43,163 nt of DNA from DASWHD01 sp036393335 (GTDB lineage: Bacteria; CG2-30-53-67; CG2-30-70-394): contig DASWHD010000097.1 of assembly GCA_036393335.1 (NCBI GenBank), positions 1-43,163 of the forward strand, given 5' to 3'. Position 1 is the stretch's first letter. The number at the start of each line of letters is the position of its first letter. Below the pieces are notes generated by a model. It was given only the letters and a program-made list of their open reading frames with translations, had not been told where the DNA came from and did no database searches. Positions 1-8,136 of the stretch are shown here, in pieces. Position numbers and translations under genes: made by a program.

Positions 1-106
1 CGGCGACCTGCTCCTCACCCTCGGCGCCGGCGACATCACTCGCCTCGCCCATCGTCTCGCCGACCGCCTCCCCGCCCACCTCGGTGTCTCCCCCTCTCCC
101 GTCTAG
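1..106 (+). CDS. murC: UDP-N-acetylmuramate--L-alanine ligase, C-terminal end (partial)
   Basis: The reading frame enters at base 2 and stops at the TAG at 104-106, giving about 34 residues that begin GDLLLTLGAGDIT. The GAGDI motif followed by a short helical tail is typical of the MurC C-terminus. MurC adds L-alanine to UDP-MurNAc in the cytoplasm. Its position directly upstream of murB, as in the dcw cluster, supports the call. The rest of the gene lies outside the window. Confidence 0.85.
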   Translation, partial: GDLLLTLGAGDITRLAHRLADRLPAHLGVSPSPV

Positions 107-191
107 GACACATCCTCTAAGGAATGCAGGAAATTCAGGAACTTGCTTCTTGCGCAGCCGTGTGACCCGCGGTCACTCAGCTCTGTCTGAA

Positions 192-1124
192 ATGGTATTC
201 GAGCCCCCCACTGTCCACTGTCCTTTGCCCGCTACCCTCGATGCCGAGGTGCGGGCGAACGAGCCGCTGGCGCGCCACACGACCTTTCGCATCGGTGGAC
301 CGGCGGACTGGTGGGTGCGGCCGCGCACGGTGGTGGCCCTGGAGGCGGTGGTGGCGGCGGTCGGCGGCAGATTCACCCTCTTGGGCAAGGGGTCCAACGT
401 CCTGGTGCGCGACGGCGGCATCCGCGGGGTCGTGGTCAACCTCGCGCACATCGACTACCTCGCCTGCGCGGAGGACCGCCTCCTCGTCGGTGCCGGACTG
501 CCGCTGGGCCGCCTCTTGGTGGCAATGCGGCGCCACGGCCTCGGCGGGTTGGAGGACCTGGCCGGAGTGCCGGGGACGGTGGGCGCCGCCGTGCGCATGA
601 ACGCCGGCGCTCACGAGGACTGCATGGCGGATCTGCTCCTCGCGGCCCGGGTGCTGGATGGTCAGGGATACCTAAGGTGGTGGAATGCAGCGGATCTCGG
701 CCTCCGCTACCGCGGTAGCGATCTCGCCCCCCACGAGGTGGTGGTGGAGGTGGCGTTGCGAGCGCGGCCCGCACGCCCGGCACCAGGGGAACGGGCCCGG
801 CAGCGGCTCGCCACCAAACGCGCCACCCAGCCCCTCGACCTGCCCAACGCCGGCTCGATCTTCAAGAACCCACCGGGCCACTCTGCGTGGCGTCTGATCC
901 GCGACGCCGGGCTGGCGGGCGCGCGGCTGGGTCAGGCCGAGATCTCCGCCAAACACGCCAACTTCATCGTCAACCTGGGTGGCGCCTGCGCCGCCGACGT
1001 GGAGGTGCTGATAGAGCGCGCTCGCGCGGCCGTCCTGGCGCGCACCGGGATCGCGCTGGAGCTGGAGATCCAGGTTCTCGGCGAGGCGAGCCGGGATGCG
1101 AGGCCGGGGAGGTCGGAGATATGA
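192..1124 (+). CDS. murB: UDP-N-acetylenolpyruvoylglucosamine reductase MurB
   Basis: FAD-dependent reductase that makes UDP-MurNAc from UDP-GlcNAc-enolpyruvate using NADPH. From the ATG at 192 the protein has 310 residues. Visible motifs are HTTFRIGGPADWW near the N-terminus, GKGSNVLVRDGG (FAD binding), GLEDLAGVPGTVGAA, YRGSDL, and NAGSIFKNP, which holds the catalytic serine. The length and missing extra loop fit the shorter (type II) MurB form rather than the E. coli form. A GTG at 84 would lengthen the protein by 36 residues and overlap the end of murC, but that stretch does not look like MurB. No strong ribosome site precedes 192, so the start is moderately certain. Confidence 0.93.
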   Translation: MVFEPPTVHCPLPATLDAEVRANEPLARHTTFRIGGPADWWVRPRTVVALEAVVAAVGGRFTLLGKGSNVLVRDGGIRGVVVNLAHIDYLACAEDRLLVGAGLPLGRLLVAMRRHGLGGLEDLAGVPGTVGAAVRMNAGAHEDCMADLLLAARVLDGQGYLRWWNAADLGLRYRGSDLAPHEVVVEVALRARPARPAPGERARQRLATKRATQPLDLPNAGSIFKNPPGHSAWRLIRDAGLAGARLGQAEISAKHANFIVNLGGACAADVEVLIERARAAVLARTGIALELEIQVLGEASRDARPGRSEI

Positions 1125-1150
1125 AACCGTCGGGCACCAGGGTACAGATC

Positions 1151-1284
1151 GGGATGGGGGGTGAGGGGTGGGGGATGGGGGAGTGGATCCGGCCCTGCGG
1201 GCCGGCCCATTCATGCGATGAAGAAATCTGGCCGGCTACGCCGGCCAACCTCCCCCTTACCCCCCATCCCCCAACCCCCATCCC
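1151..1284. repeat. G-rich/C-rich imperfect inverted repeat between murB and ddl
   Basis: The left arm (1151-1183) is built of G4-G6 runs separated by AT or TGA. The right arm (about 1250-1284) is its near reverse complement, made of C runs. The loop is about 66 bases and includes the shorter inverted pair GGCCGG...CCGGCC. A transcript could fold into a long hairpin, and each arm alone has enough G or C tracts for a quadruplex or i-motif. It fills most of the 181-base murB-ddl gap. Its sequence differs from the CCCTCCCCC repeats near 37-42 kb. Confidence 0.6.
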
Positions 1285-1305
1285 GCTGCCGCGGAGCATC
1301 GGACC

Positions 1306-2238
1306 ATGACCGAGCGTGGTTACTGGCGCGGCAAGCGCGTCGGTGTGCTGATGGGGGGGACCTCCCACGAGCGGGAGATCTCGCTGGAATCCGGCACGGC
1401 GGTGCACGCCGCCCTGCTGCGCAAGGGATACGACGCGGTGGCGATCGACACCCGCCACGACCTGCCGGCCGCGCTGGCACGCACCCACATCGACGTCGCC
1501 TTCATCGCCCTCCACGGCCGTCTCGGTGAAGACGGTCGGGTGCAAGGCTTTCTGGAGATCGTCGGGGTCCCGTACACCGGCTCCGGAGTGCAGTCCTCGG
1601 CGGTGGCGATGGACAAACTGCTCACCAAACGGCTGTTCTGCTCCCATGACCTCCCCACCCCCGAGTTCTGGGTGGTGAACAGCCCCGAAGAGGTGACGGC
1701 GTTGCTGCGCGACCTCGACCAGCCGTTGGTGGTGAAGCCGGTCTACGAGGGCTCGACCCTCGGCATCGCGGTGGTGCGGAGTGCCGATCAGGTGGAAGCA
1801 GCCCTGCGCTCGGCCCTGGCCTATGGCCGCCGGATCTTCATCGAGGCGTTCATCGCCGGCCGCGAGATCACCTGCGGCGTCCTGCACGGCGATCCCCTGC
1901 CGTTGGTGGAGATCCGTGCCCCCGGGGGATTTTATGACTATCAGGCGAAGTACCAGTCGGATAGGACCGAGTACCTGACGCCGGCACCCCTGCCCGAGGC
2001 AGTCACGCGCGACATCCAGCGCGCGTGCGCCAAGGCGGCGGCGGCCCTCGGTTGCCGCGGCGGGGTACGAGTCGACGTGATGGTCGACGCGGCGGACAAC
2101 TACTTCCTGCTCGAGGTCAACACGGTGCCCGGGATGACCGGCCACAGTCTCCTGCCCAAGGCGGCGATGGCGATCGGCATCGACTTCGATGATCTGGTGG
2201 AACGACTCCTCGATGGCATCCCCCGGGAGCGTGATTAA
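1306..2238 (+). CDS. ddl: D-alanine--D-alanine ligase
   Basis: Cytoplasmic ATP-grasp ligase that makes D-Ala-D-Ala for peptidoglycan. It has 310 residues, close to DdlB length. The N-terminal motif VLMGGTSHEREISLESG carries the conserved Glu of the D-Ala site. Also visible are LHGRLGEDG, PYTGSGVQSSAVAMDK, the ATP-grasp segment PLVVKPVYEGSTLGI and the metal-binding end LLEVNTVPGMT. It lies between murB and ftsQ as in the classical dcw cluster. Two further ATP-grasp proteins occur at 24-26.5 kb, but this is the one with full Ddl motifs and a cell-wall neighbourhood. Confidence 0.96.
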   Translation: MTERGYWRGKRVGVLMGGTSHEREISLESGTAVHAALLRKGYDAVAIDTRHDLPAALARTHIDVAFIALHGRLGEDGRVQGFLEIVGVPYTGSGVQSSAVAMDKLLTKRLFCSHDLPTPEFWVVNSPEEVTALLRDLDQPLVVKPVYEGSTLGIAVVRSADQVEAALRSALAYGRRIFIEAFIAGREITCGVLHGDPLPLVEIRAPGGFYDYQAKYQSDRTEYLTPAPLPEAVTRDIQRACAKAAAALGCRGGVRVDVMVDAADNYFLLEVNTVPGMTGHSLLPKAAMAIGIDFDDLVERLLDGIPRERD

Positions 2239-2299
2239 CGTCGTGCACAGACGGATTTCCTACGACGAAACCGAGCCTCTCGGCGCCGGTACCTGAGCG

Positions 2300-3298
2300 A
2301 TGGGTGCCCGACATCGACCAGGCAAGCTGCAGCCGGTGGCCCGGCGGCGCTGGCGTCTTTGGTCTGGACGCGGGGGCCGCGGCGAAGGTCGGGCGAGCGC
2401 GCGGCGAAGCACGAAGGTGGTGCTCCGCGAGCAGACCCTGTCCGCGCGTGCCGGCCGCACCTCGGCGGCCGCGGCTGCGAAGCGCGCGGCGGCGCGCCGC
2501 CCGGTCCACCCCACGGCGCCGAGCCTCCGCGAGCAACAGGCGCGGCGCCGCGCCCGGCTGCGCGTGGCGCTGGCCCTCTTGGCGGTCGTGGTGCTCGGCG
2601 CCGGCGGTGCCGGCCTCTACCGGGGTATGGCGTGGCTGCGCGCCCAGCCGCTGTTCAATCTCCAGGGATTCGACGTGGTGGTGGATGGGATCGGTGGGCC
2701 GGGAATCACCGCCGCCTACTTCGCGGAGCGCTACCTCGCTCCCCATCGCGGTGAGTCGCTCTTCGCCCTCGACCTCGCCGCCGTGCGGAACGCGATCCAG
2801 GCAGACCCGTGGGTGGAACGGGTGGTGGTGACGCGCTGGCTCCCCGACCGCCTGCGCCTCCAGGTGGGAGTGCGGGACGCCGTGGCGGTGGTGACCGCCG
2901 GGTTGCACGGCTGGCTGGTGGACCGGGAGGGGCAGGTGATCGAGAAGATCGAGAACTTCGGCGCCGCCTCCCTGGTGCGCATTCGCCTGGGGCCGTCGGA
3001 ACGCCGCTGGGTGGAGCAGCCGGCGGCGATCCACCGTGCCCTCACTGCCGTGCAGGCCAGCCAGCGGCGCGGGTTCCCTTCCCCGGACGAGATCCGCCAT
3101 CTGCGCTTCGACGAGCTGGGCGATCCGGTGCTGGTGGCGGAGCACGGCGGGATCGAAATCTTTCTCGGCCGCGGCGATTATCCGACGAAGCTCGACCGGC
3201 TGGCGCGCATCCTGCCGGACGTGGCGGAGTCGAAGCAGCGCGTGGCCCGCATCGATCTGCGCTTCAAGGACCGGGCGGTGGTCGTCGGGCCAGGTTAG
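2300..3298 (+). CDS. ftsQ: Cell division protein FtsQ
   Basis: Bitopic divisome protein that links early and late division proteins through FtsB/FtsL. It has 332 residues: an unusually long, Arg/Ala-rich cytoplasmic tail of about 82 residues, one membrane span (about 85-107, LRVALALLAVVVLGAGGAG), then the POTRA region (FNLQGFDVVVDG) and the FtsQ domain with DPWVERVVVTRWLPDRL and IDLRFKDRAVV near the end. Its place between ddl and ftsA confirms the assignment. The TAG stop (3296-3298) forms the first bases of a repeat element. Confidence 0.93.
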   Translation: MGARHRPGKLQPVARRRWRLWSGRGGRGEGRASARRSTKVVLREQTLSARAGRTSAAAAAKRAAARRPVHPTAPSLREQQARRRARLRVALALLAVVVLGAGGAGLYRGMAWLRAQPLFNLQGFDVVVDGIGGPGITAAYFAERYLAPHRGESLFALDLAAVRNAIQADPWVERVVVTRWLPDRLRLQVGVRDAVAVVTAGLHGWLVDREGQVIEKIENFGAASLVRIRLGPSERRWVEQPAAIHRALTAVQASQRRGFPSPDEIRHLRFDELGDPVLVAEHGGIEIFLGRGDYPTKLDRLARILPDVAESKQRVARIDLRFKDRAVVVGPG

Positions 3299-3477
3299 CC
3301 CGCATTTCTCACCACGACTCTGCTGCGCCCGCGCAACTGCCCGCATCTCCCGGCCGTGTCCTCGTCCGAGTCCTCGACAGGCTGCAAGCCTGCCTGCGGG
3401 CTCGGACTTGCGGGCCAGCCAGGATCTACGGCCATTTGCACGGGCTCGCGACGACTCCTGGTGAGAAAAGCGGGCTA
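3296..3477. repeat. MITE-like element, copy 1 (19-bp terminal inverted repeats)
   Basis: The 182-base element is bounded by tagcccgcatttctcacca (3296-3314) and its reverse complement with one mismatch (3459-3477). The interior includes CCGCATCTCCCGGCCG, GTCCGAGTCCTCG and CCAGGATCTACGGCCA, all of which recur in inverted order in the element at 28848-29075. It carries no open frame of its own. The left end begins in the ftsQ stop codon. The remaining 181 bases before ftsA (3478-3658) hold only ordinary GC-rich sequence and the ftsA ribosome site. Confidence 0.75.
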
Positions 3478-3658
3478 GGCGTCAGGGATCGGGGTGCACC
3501 GCCGCCGCGCGGCCCGCGGTGGGATGGCCTTATCGCCGGAACGCGACGCCGCTGATCGCTCCCGGACTCCCAACTAGACTGGCCGCCATCGCGCAACGGA
3601 TACTCGGCCTCCGCAGGAGGCCGGGAGGAACGAGCGTAGAGGCAATAGGAGGCCGCGA

Positions 3659-4891
3659 TTGAAGAGCGAGTCCATTGTCGGCCTGGACATCGGCACGACG
3701 AAGATCTGCGTGGTGGTCGGCCACGTCGGCGAGGGTGGCGAGGTCGAGGTGGTGGGGCTCGGGACCCACCCGTCCACCGGTCTGCGTAAGGGCGTGGTGG
3801 TCAACATCGATGCCACCGTCGAGTCCATCAAGCGCGCCGTGGAGGAGGCGGAGCTGATGGCGGGCGAGGAGATCAGCCGCGTCTTCGTGGGCATCGCCGG
3901 GGGCCACATCAGGAGCTTCAACTCGCGCGGCGTGGTGGCTGTGAAAGACCGCGAGGTCTCCCAGGACGATGTGGAGCGGGTGCTCGACGCGGCGCGCGCC
4001 GTCTCCATCCCGATGGATCGCGAGGTGCTGCACATCCTGCCCCAGGAGTACATCGTCGACGACCAGGACGGGGTGAAAGAGCCGATCGGGATGTTCGGCG
4101 TGCGCCTGGAGGCGGAGGTGCACATTATCACCGGTGCGGTGACCAGCGCCCAGAACCTGGTGAAATCGTGCAACCGTGCCGGGTTGGAGGTGGCGGACAT
4201 CGTCCTCGAGCCCCTCGCCTCGGCCGAGGCGGTCCTCACCCCGGAGGAGAAGGAGCTGGGCGTGGCCCTGGTCGACTCCGGTGGGGGCACCACCGACCTG
4301 GCGATCTACTTCCGCGGCGGGGTGTGGTACACGTCGGTGCTCTCCCTGGGGGGCAACAACGTCACTAACGACATCTCGATCGGCCTGCGCACGCCGGTAG
4401 CGGATGCCGAGAAGATCAAGCGCAAGCACGGCTGCTCGCGCACCGCGTTGGTGAACGACCGGGAGACCATCGAGGTACCGTCGGTCGGCGGCCGGCCGCC
4501 ACGCGTCATGTCCCGGCAGATTCTGTCGGAGATCATCGAGCCGCGCCAGGAGGAGATCTTCGCCATGTTGCGGGAGGAGATCGAGCGCTCGGGTTACGCC
4601 GGCATGATTGCTGCCGGGGCGGTCCTCACCGGCGGCGCTTCCTGCCTGGAGGGGATCGACCAGACCGGCGAGGCGGTGCTGCACATGCCGGTGCGGGTGG
4701 GCCGCCCCACCGGGGTCGCGGGGCTGGCCGAGGTGGTGTCGAACCCCATGTACGCCACCGGCGTGGGACTGGTCTGCTACGGCGCCCATGCGGGGATCCA
4801 CGACACCTATTTCAAGCCCGCCACCGGGGATGACGGGGTGTTCAGCGGCATCGTCGGGCGCATGAAGGGATGGTTCGCAAATTTCTTTTGA
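3659..4891 (+). CDS. ftsA: Cell division protein FtsA
   Basis: Actin-like ATPase that tethers FtsZ to the membrane. It has 410 residues from a TTG start at 3659, chosen because AGGAGG lies six bases upstream and the protein then begins MKSESIVGLDIGTTKICVVV, the phosphate-1 loop of the actin fold. The 1C (SHS2) region, the phosphate-2 loop LVDSGGGTTDLAIY and the adenosine motif GAVLTGGASCLEG follow. The C-terminal amphipathic helix (GRMKGWFANFF) is the membrane-targeting sequence. It is followed by ftsZ after 225 bases with no gene. Confidence 0.96.
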   Translation: MKSESIVGLDIGTTKICVVVGHVGEGGEVEVVGLGTHPSTGLRKGVVVNIDATVESIKRAVEEAELMAGEEISRVFVGIAGGHIRSFNSRGVVAVKDREVSQDDVERVLDAARAVSIPMDREVLHILPQEYIVDDQDGVKEPIGMFGVRLEAEVHIITGAVTSAQNLVKSCNRAGLEVADIVLEPLASAEAVLTPEEKELGVALVDSGGGTTDLAIYFRGGVWYTSVLSLGGNNVTNDISIGLRTPVADAEKIKRKHGCSRTALVNDRETIEVPSVGGRPPRVMSRQILSEIIEPRQEEIFAMLREEIERSGYAGMIAAGAVLTGGASCLEGIDQTGEAVLHMPVRVGRPTGVAGLAEVVSNPMYATGVGLVCYGAHAGIHDTYFKPATGDDGVFSGIVGRMKGWFANFF

Positions 4892-5116
4892 CATTTCACC
4901 AAAATTGATCACATAAAGCGCATCCTTCCGGTGTCGCTTCCGACGCCCGCTGTCCCCGCCTGACCCCTGCTGTTTTGCTGTTCCTTCCCGCCGTGGAATC
5001 GTTGTGCGATTTCCACACCTGCCCCAGACCTTCCCACCCCGCGTCTTCCGGACCGCGTCTGCCCGCTCGCTGCGCTTCGCGACCGCTTATCGCCGGTTCG
5101 GACCAGGAGCACGGCC

Positions 5117-6295
5117 ATGAAGTTCAGCTTTGCCGAGGACACCAAGCCCGCCGCCGTCATCAAGGTTGTCGGTTGTGGCGGTGGCGGCAACAATGCCTTG
5201 AACAACATGATCGCCTCGGGGATCAAGGGCGTCGACTTCATCGCCCTGAACACCGATCGCCAGGCCCTCGAGCGCTCGCTCACCGAGGTCCGCGTGCAGA
5301 TCGGTAACACCGGCCTGGGGGCCGGGGCGCGGCCGGAGATTGGCAAGCAGGCGGCGACTGCCTCCATCGACGCGATCCGCAGCCACCTGGAGGGCGCCGA
5401 CATGGTGTTCGTGACCGCCGGCATGGGGGGCGGCACCGGCACCGGCTCGGCGCCGGTGGTCGCGGCGGTGGCCCGAGAGGTGGGGGCCTTGACCGTCGCG
5501 GTGGTCACCAAGCCGTTCGGTTTCGAGGGCAAGCGGCGCATGCGCATCGCCGACGAGGGGCTGGCGGAGCTGCGCCGCGAGGTGGACACGGTGATCGTCA
5601 TCCCCAACCAGCGACTGATCTCGGTGGTGGAAGGTAATCTCTCCTTTCTCGACGCCTTCGGCGTCGCGGACGAGGTCCTCACCCAGGCGGTCAACGGCAT
5701 CTCCGAGCTGATCACCACCCCGGGCTACATCAATCTCGACTTTGCCGACGTGCGCACGGTGATGAAGGATATGGGTGCTGCGGTGATGGGCTCCGGCCGC
5801 GCGAGCGGCGAGGGCCGCGCGGAGGAGGCGGCCTTGAAGGCGATCTCCTCACCGCTCCTGGAGGACAGCTCGATCGACGGTGCCCGCGGCGTGCTGATCA
5901 ACATCACCGGTGGCTCGGACATGACCCTCGCCGAGATGAACAGCGCCGCCACCTTGGTCCAGGAGAGCGCCCACGAGGACGCCGAGATCATCTTCGGCTC
6001 GGTGTTCCGCGAAGACATGAACGGCGAGATCCGGGTGACGGTGATCGCCACGGGCTTCGAGGACAAGGCGAAGCCGGAGCGCCTGCCCCAGGTACAGGCC
6101 CAGCCCCTGCCCAAGGCGGTGGGTTTCGAGGACCCGGCGCCCTTCGGTGTGTCGCGGGAGATCGAGCGCCAGCCGACCTTCCTGCGGAAGGAGTCCGGGA
6201 CGATCCGCGTCCAGGACCGCGGCCACAGCCCGCGCACCTTCCCCGCCGGCGAAGACCTCGATATCCCGACCTTTCTGCGCAAGCAGATCGACTAG
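5117..6295 (+). CDS. ftsZ: Cell division protein FtsZ
   Basis: Tubulin-like GTPase that forms the Z-ring. It has 392 residues. The nucleotide loop GCGGGGNNALNNM, the tubulin signature GGGTGTGSAPVVA and the T7 loop NLDFADVRTVM are intact. The C-terminal conserved peptide DIPTFLRKQID, which binds FtsA and ZipA, is at 382-392. A second copy of its core, PTFLRK, occurs at residues 353-358 inside the linker, 25 residues before the normal one. No lpxC follows: the downstream gene is convergent. Confidence 0.97.
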   Translation: MKFSFAEDTKPAAVIKVVGCGGGGNNALNNMIASGIKGVDFIALNTDRQALERSLTEVRVQIGNTGLGAGARPEIGKQAATASIDAIRSHLEGADMVFVTAGMGGGTGTGSAPVVAAVAREVGALTVAVVTKPFGFEGKRRMRIADEGLAELRREVDTVIVIPNQRLISVVEGNLSFLDAFGVADEVLTQAVNGISELITTPGYINLDFADVRTVMKDMGAAVMGSGRASGEGRAEEAALKAISSPLLEDSSIDGARGVLINITGGSDMTLAEMNSAATLVQESAHEDAEIIFGSVFREDMNGEIRVTVIATGFEDKAKPERLPQVQAQPLPKAVGFEDPAPFGVSREIERQPTFLRKESGTIRVQDRGHSPRTFPAGEDLDIPTFLRKQID

Positions 6296-6464
6296 CCGGG
6301 ACCGACTGCCGCCGGGGGGTTCCTGGCGGTATCCTCGGCGCGGCGGTCGCCGTACCCCAGTACGCCTGCGTCGCGCACCTGCGGGTCGGCCGGGACCTCC
6401 GGCCGCCTCCACGGCCGCACGACGATCCCGGCGTTCGCGCGCCGTGGAAGGCGCGCTTCGTCCT

Positions 6465-7391
6465 TCAGTTGCCTTCGACGTAGGGTTGTGAACGCCGTTT
6501 CGCGAAGCGCGTCACGAGATCGTCCAGCGCCTCTCTGATCAGCACGTTGTAGGTCGCGTTGATCTCGTTGGTGTCCCGCTCGCTGGCCGAGACCGCCTCG
6601 GTGCTACCGCTGTACACCTCGCGCTCGGGTTCGGTCTCGGGAGCGGATCGCCAGCATACGTCGTGTTTGCAGGCCAATAACACGTCGGTCTCGTAGCGAT
6701 CGCTCAGCGCTTCCTTGTGCGTCCACTCGTAGAACCAGATCGCCTGGCCGGTGTCGACTAGGACCGCGGTGGTATTGATCGTCGCGCTCAGCCGCCTTGC
6801 CGGTAGCGCCGCCTGTTCCTGGGGGATGATGAACGACTCGAAGCTGTCTTTCAGCCTAACGTTGACGGGCGCCGGACTACCTTGCTCACCCTCGCTGGAG
6901 GAGCGGTAGAAGCGGCGCTCCCATCGTGCATCCTGGCGCACGTTCGCTGCCGACCGCTCCAGGGAGTTGACTTGAAACAACACCTGGGCCCCGAGTTCCT
7001 TTGCTGCCTGAACCGGCGTCGTGTGCGGGTCGTGGATCACTCGGTTCTTGATGATGTCCCAGGAGATGACGTGGTAGCCGGCCTTCGCCAGTGCTCGCTC
7101 CAGCTCCGACATCTCGACGCCGCAGTCCGTCTTCAATAGCAGACCGCGGCCGCTTGCCTCGCCGCTGTGTATGGCCGTGGTCTCATTCGCGCAACTGTCG
7201 GGCGCTCTCACGGCGATGGTGGTGATCGTCGGCAGCACCTCTTTGTAGGAGACGGTTTCGATGATCTCCGGAGAGGTATTGCGCTGCTGGTTTGCAACGT
7301 ATTCGGAGCGCACGAGGTAGTGCGGGGTGCAGGCGAAAAGGACCGGCAGGAACGCGAGAAGGAGTGCGAGTCGTGTCCAGTGGTTCAGCAT
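6465..7391 (-). CDS. Predicted lipoprotein, function unknown
   Basis: 308 residues from the ATG at 7391, chosen because it gives a compact signal peptide (MLNHWTRLALLLAFLPVLFAC) ending in a plausible lipobox FAC. An upstream in-frame start at 7424 would add 11 basic residues. The mature protein contains TITTIAVRAPDSCANE, a region reading SELERALAKAGYHVISWD, and AKELGAQVLFQVNSLE. This pattern (short beta strands, a helix pair, 'lower-case' Ala/Leu helices) is loosely like the CsgG/LpoB fold, but I cannot assign a family. It lies 40 bases downstream of the small lipoprotein gene at 7432-7761, so the two are probably co-transcribed. Confidence 0.7.
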   Translation of the reverse strand: MLNHWTRLALLLAFLPVLFACTPHYLVRSEYVANQQRNTSPEIIETVSYKEVLPTITTIAVRAPDSCANETTAIHSGEASGRGLLLKTDCGVEMSELERALAKAGYHVISWDIIKNRVIHDPHTTPVQAAKELGAQVLFQVNSLERSAANVRQDARWERRFYRSSSEGEQGSPAPVNVRLKDSFESFIIPQEQAALPARRLSATINTTAVLVDTGQAIWFYEWTHKEALSDRYETDVLLACKHDVCWRSAPETEPEREVYSGSTEAVSASERDTNEINATYNVLIREALDDLVTRFAKRRSQPYVEGN

Positions 7392-7431
7392 CGGTGAGCT
7401 CCTGCGGCGGTGCGTCGCGAACAAGGATATT

Positions 7432-7761
7432 TCAACGAATCAGCCAGGTGGCCTTCGGCGGAATCCGCAATCGGTCCTGCTTGCCCAAAACTCGGCCGTT
7501 TTCGTCGACGGCAAGCACATCGATGCATGGATCGTGGACCGCGATGACCACGCTATGACCGATGCGCAAGGTGGTGTTGGAAATGTCTGTATAGTCGGGC
7601 GGGTTGTCGGTGCATTCCCTGAACCTGATAGACTGGACGAGATGGCGGCTGTAGTTGGTGATGGTCAGCTCCCGTCTTTCGGTTTCAGCCGTGGCACAGG
7701 CGGAGGCCGCGGTGACGACCGCGATCAGCAACCCCAAGAACATCACGTGGGAGGTTTTCAT
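7432..7761 (-). CDS. Small predicted lipoprotein or exported protein
   Basis: 109 residues. The ATG at 7761 starts a clear signal peptide (MKTSHVMFLGLLIAVVTAA) ending in ASAC, a weak lipobox. The frame stays open for 100 more codons upstream, but that stretch is Arg/Pro-rich and not protein-like. The mature part has two further cysteines (RECTDNP, HDPCIDV) that could form a disulphide, and reads as a small beta-sandwich (RELTITNYSRHLVQSIRF, TTLRIGHSVVIAVHD). No family recognised. First gene of a likely two-gene unit with 6465-7391. Confidence 0.65.
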   Translation of the reverse strand: MKTSHVMFLGLLIAVVTAASACATAETERRELTITNYSRHLVQSIRFRECTDNPPDYTDISNTTLRIGHSVVIAVHDPCIDVLAVDENGRVLGKQDRLRIPPKATWLIR

Positions 7762-8136
7762 GACAGCGACGCGGCGATGCCCGGGCGGGACTACGGGCGG
7801 GTGACGCGATGCGGGATTGGGGTAGGTGCTCGTGATGGTGCCGATTGGCACCGCTGTTGATCGGTTGGGGAGATCGGGAGAAGTTTCGGCATCATCGCGG
7901 CCCCGCGTTAACGGCTCAGACCACTCTGAGCGAGAGCGGTTGTTCCGGAGCTTCCCCGGTGTCCGGGCAGCCGGCGAGGCATCGTGGCCAGCGTCCCGAC
8001 CGGGGATCCGGCCGTGCAGCAACTCGGCCGGTATGTATCGCCGTCTGCACGGACTCGTCACCTTCCTGGTGAGGAACCGTGGCCGGTCCCACGCGCCGTG
8101 CGGTTCCGCGCGAACTGCCCAGAAACGATGGGTAGG
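7762..8136. other. Gene-free interval with a possible repeat remnant
   Basis: 375 bases between convergent or tandem minus-strand genes. I see no credible gene. Around 8042-8078 the sequence resembles the end of the terminal-inverted-repeat element found at 3296 and 28848 (a TGCACGG..CTCG block followed by TCCTGGTGAG), so this may be a decayed copy. Part of the interval must hold the promoter for the lipoprotein pair, but no clear -35/-10 pair stands out. Confidence 0.4.
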
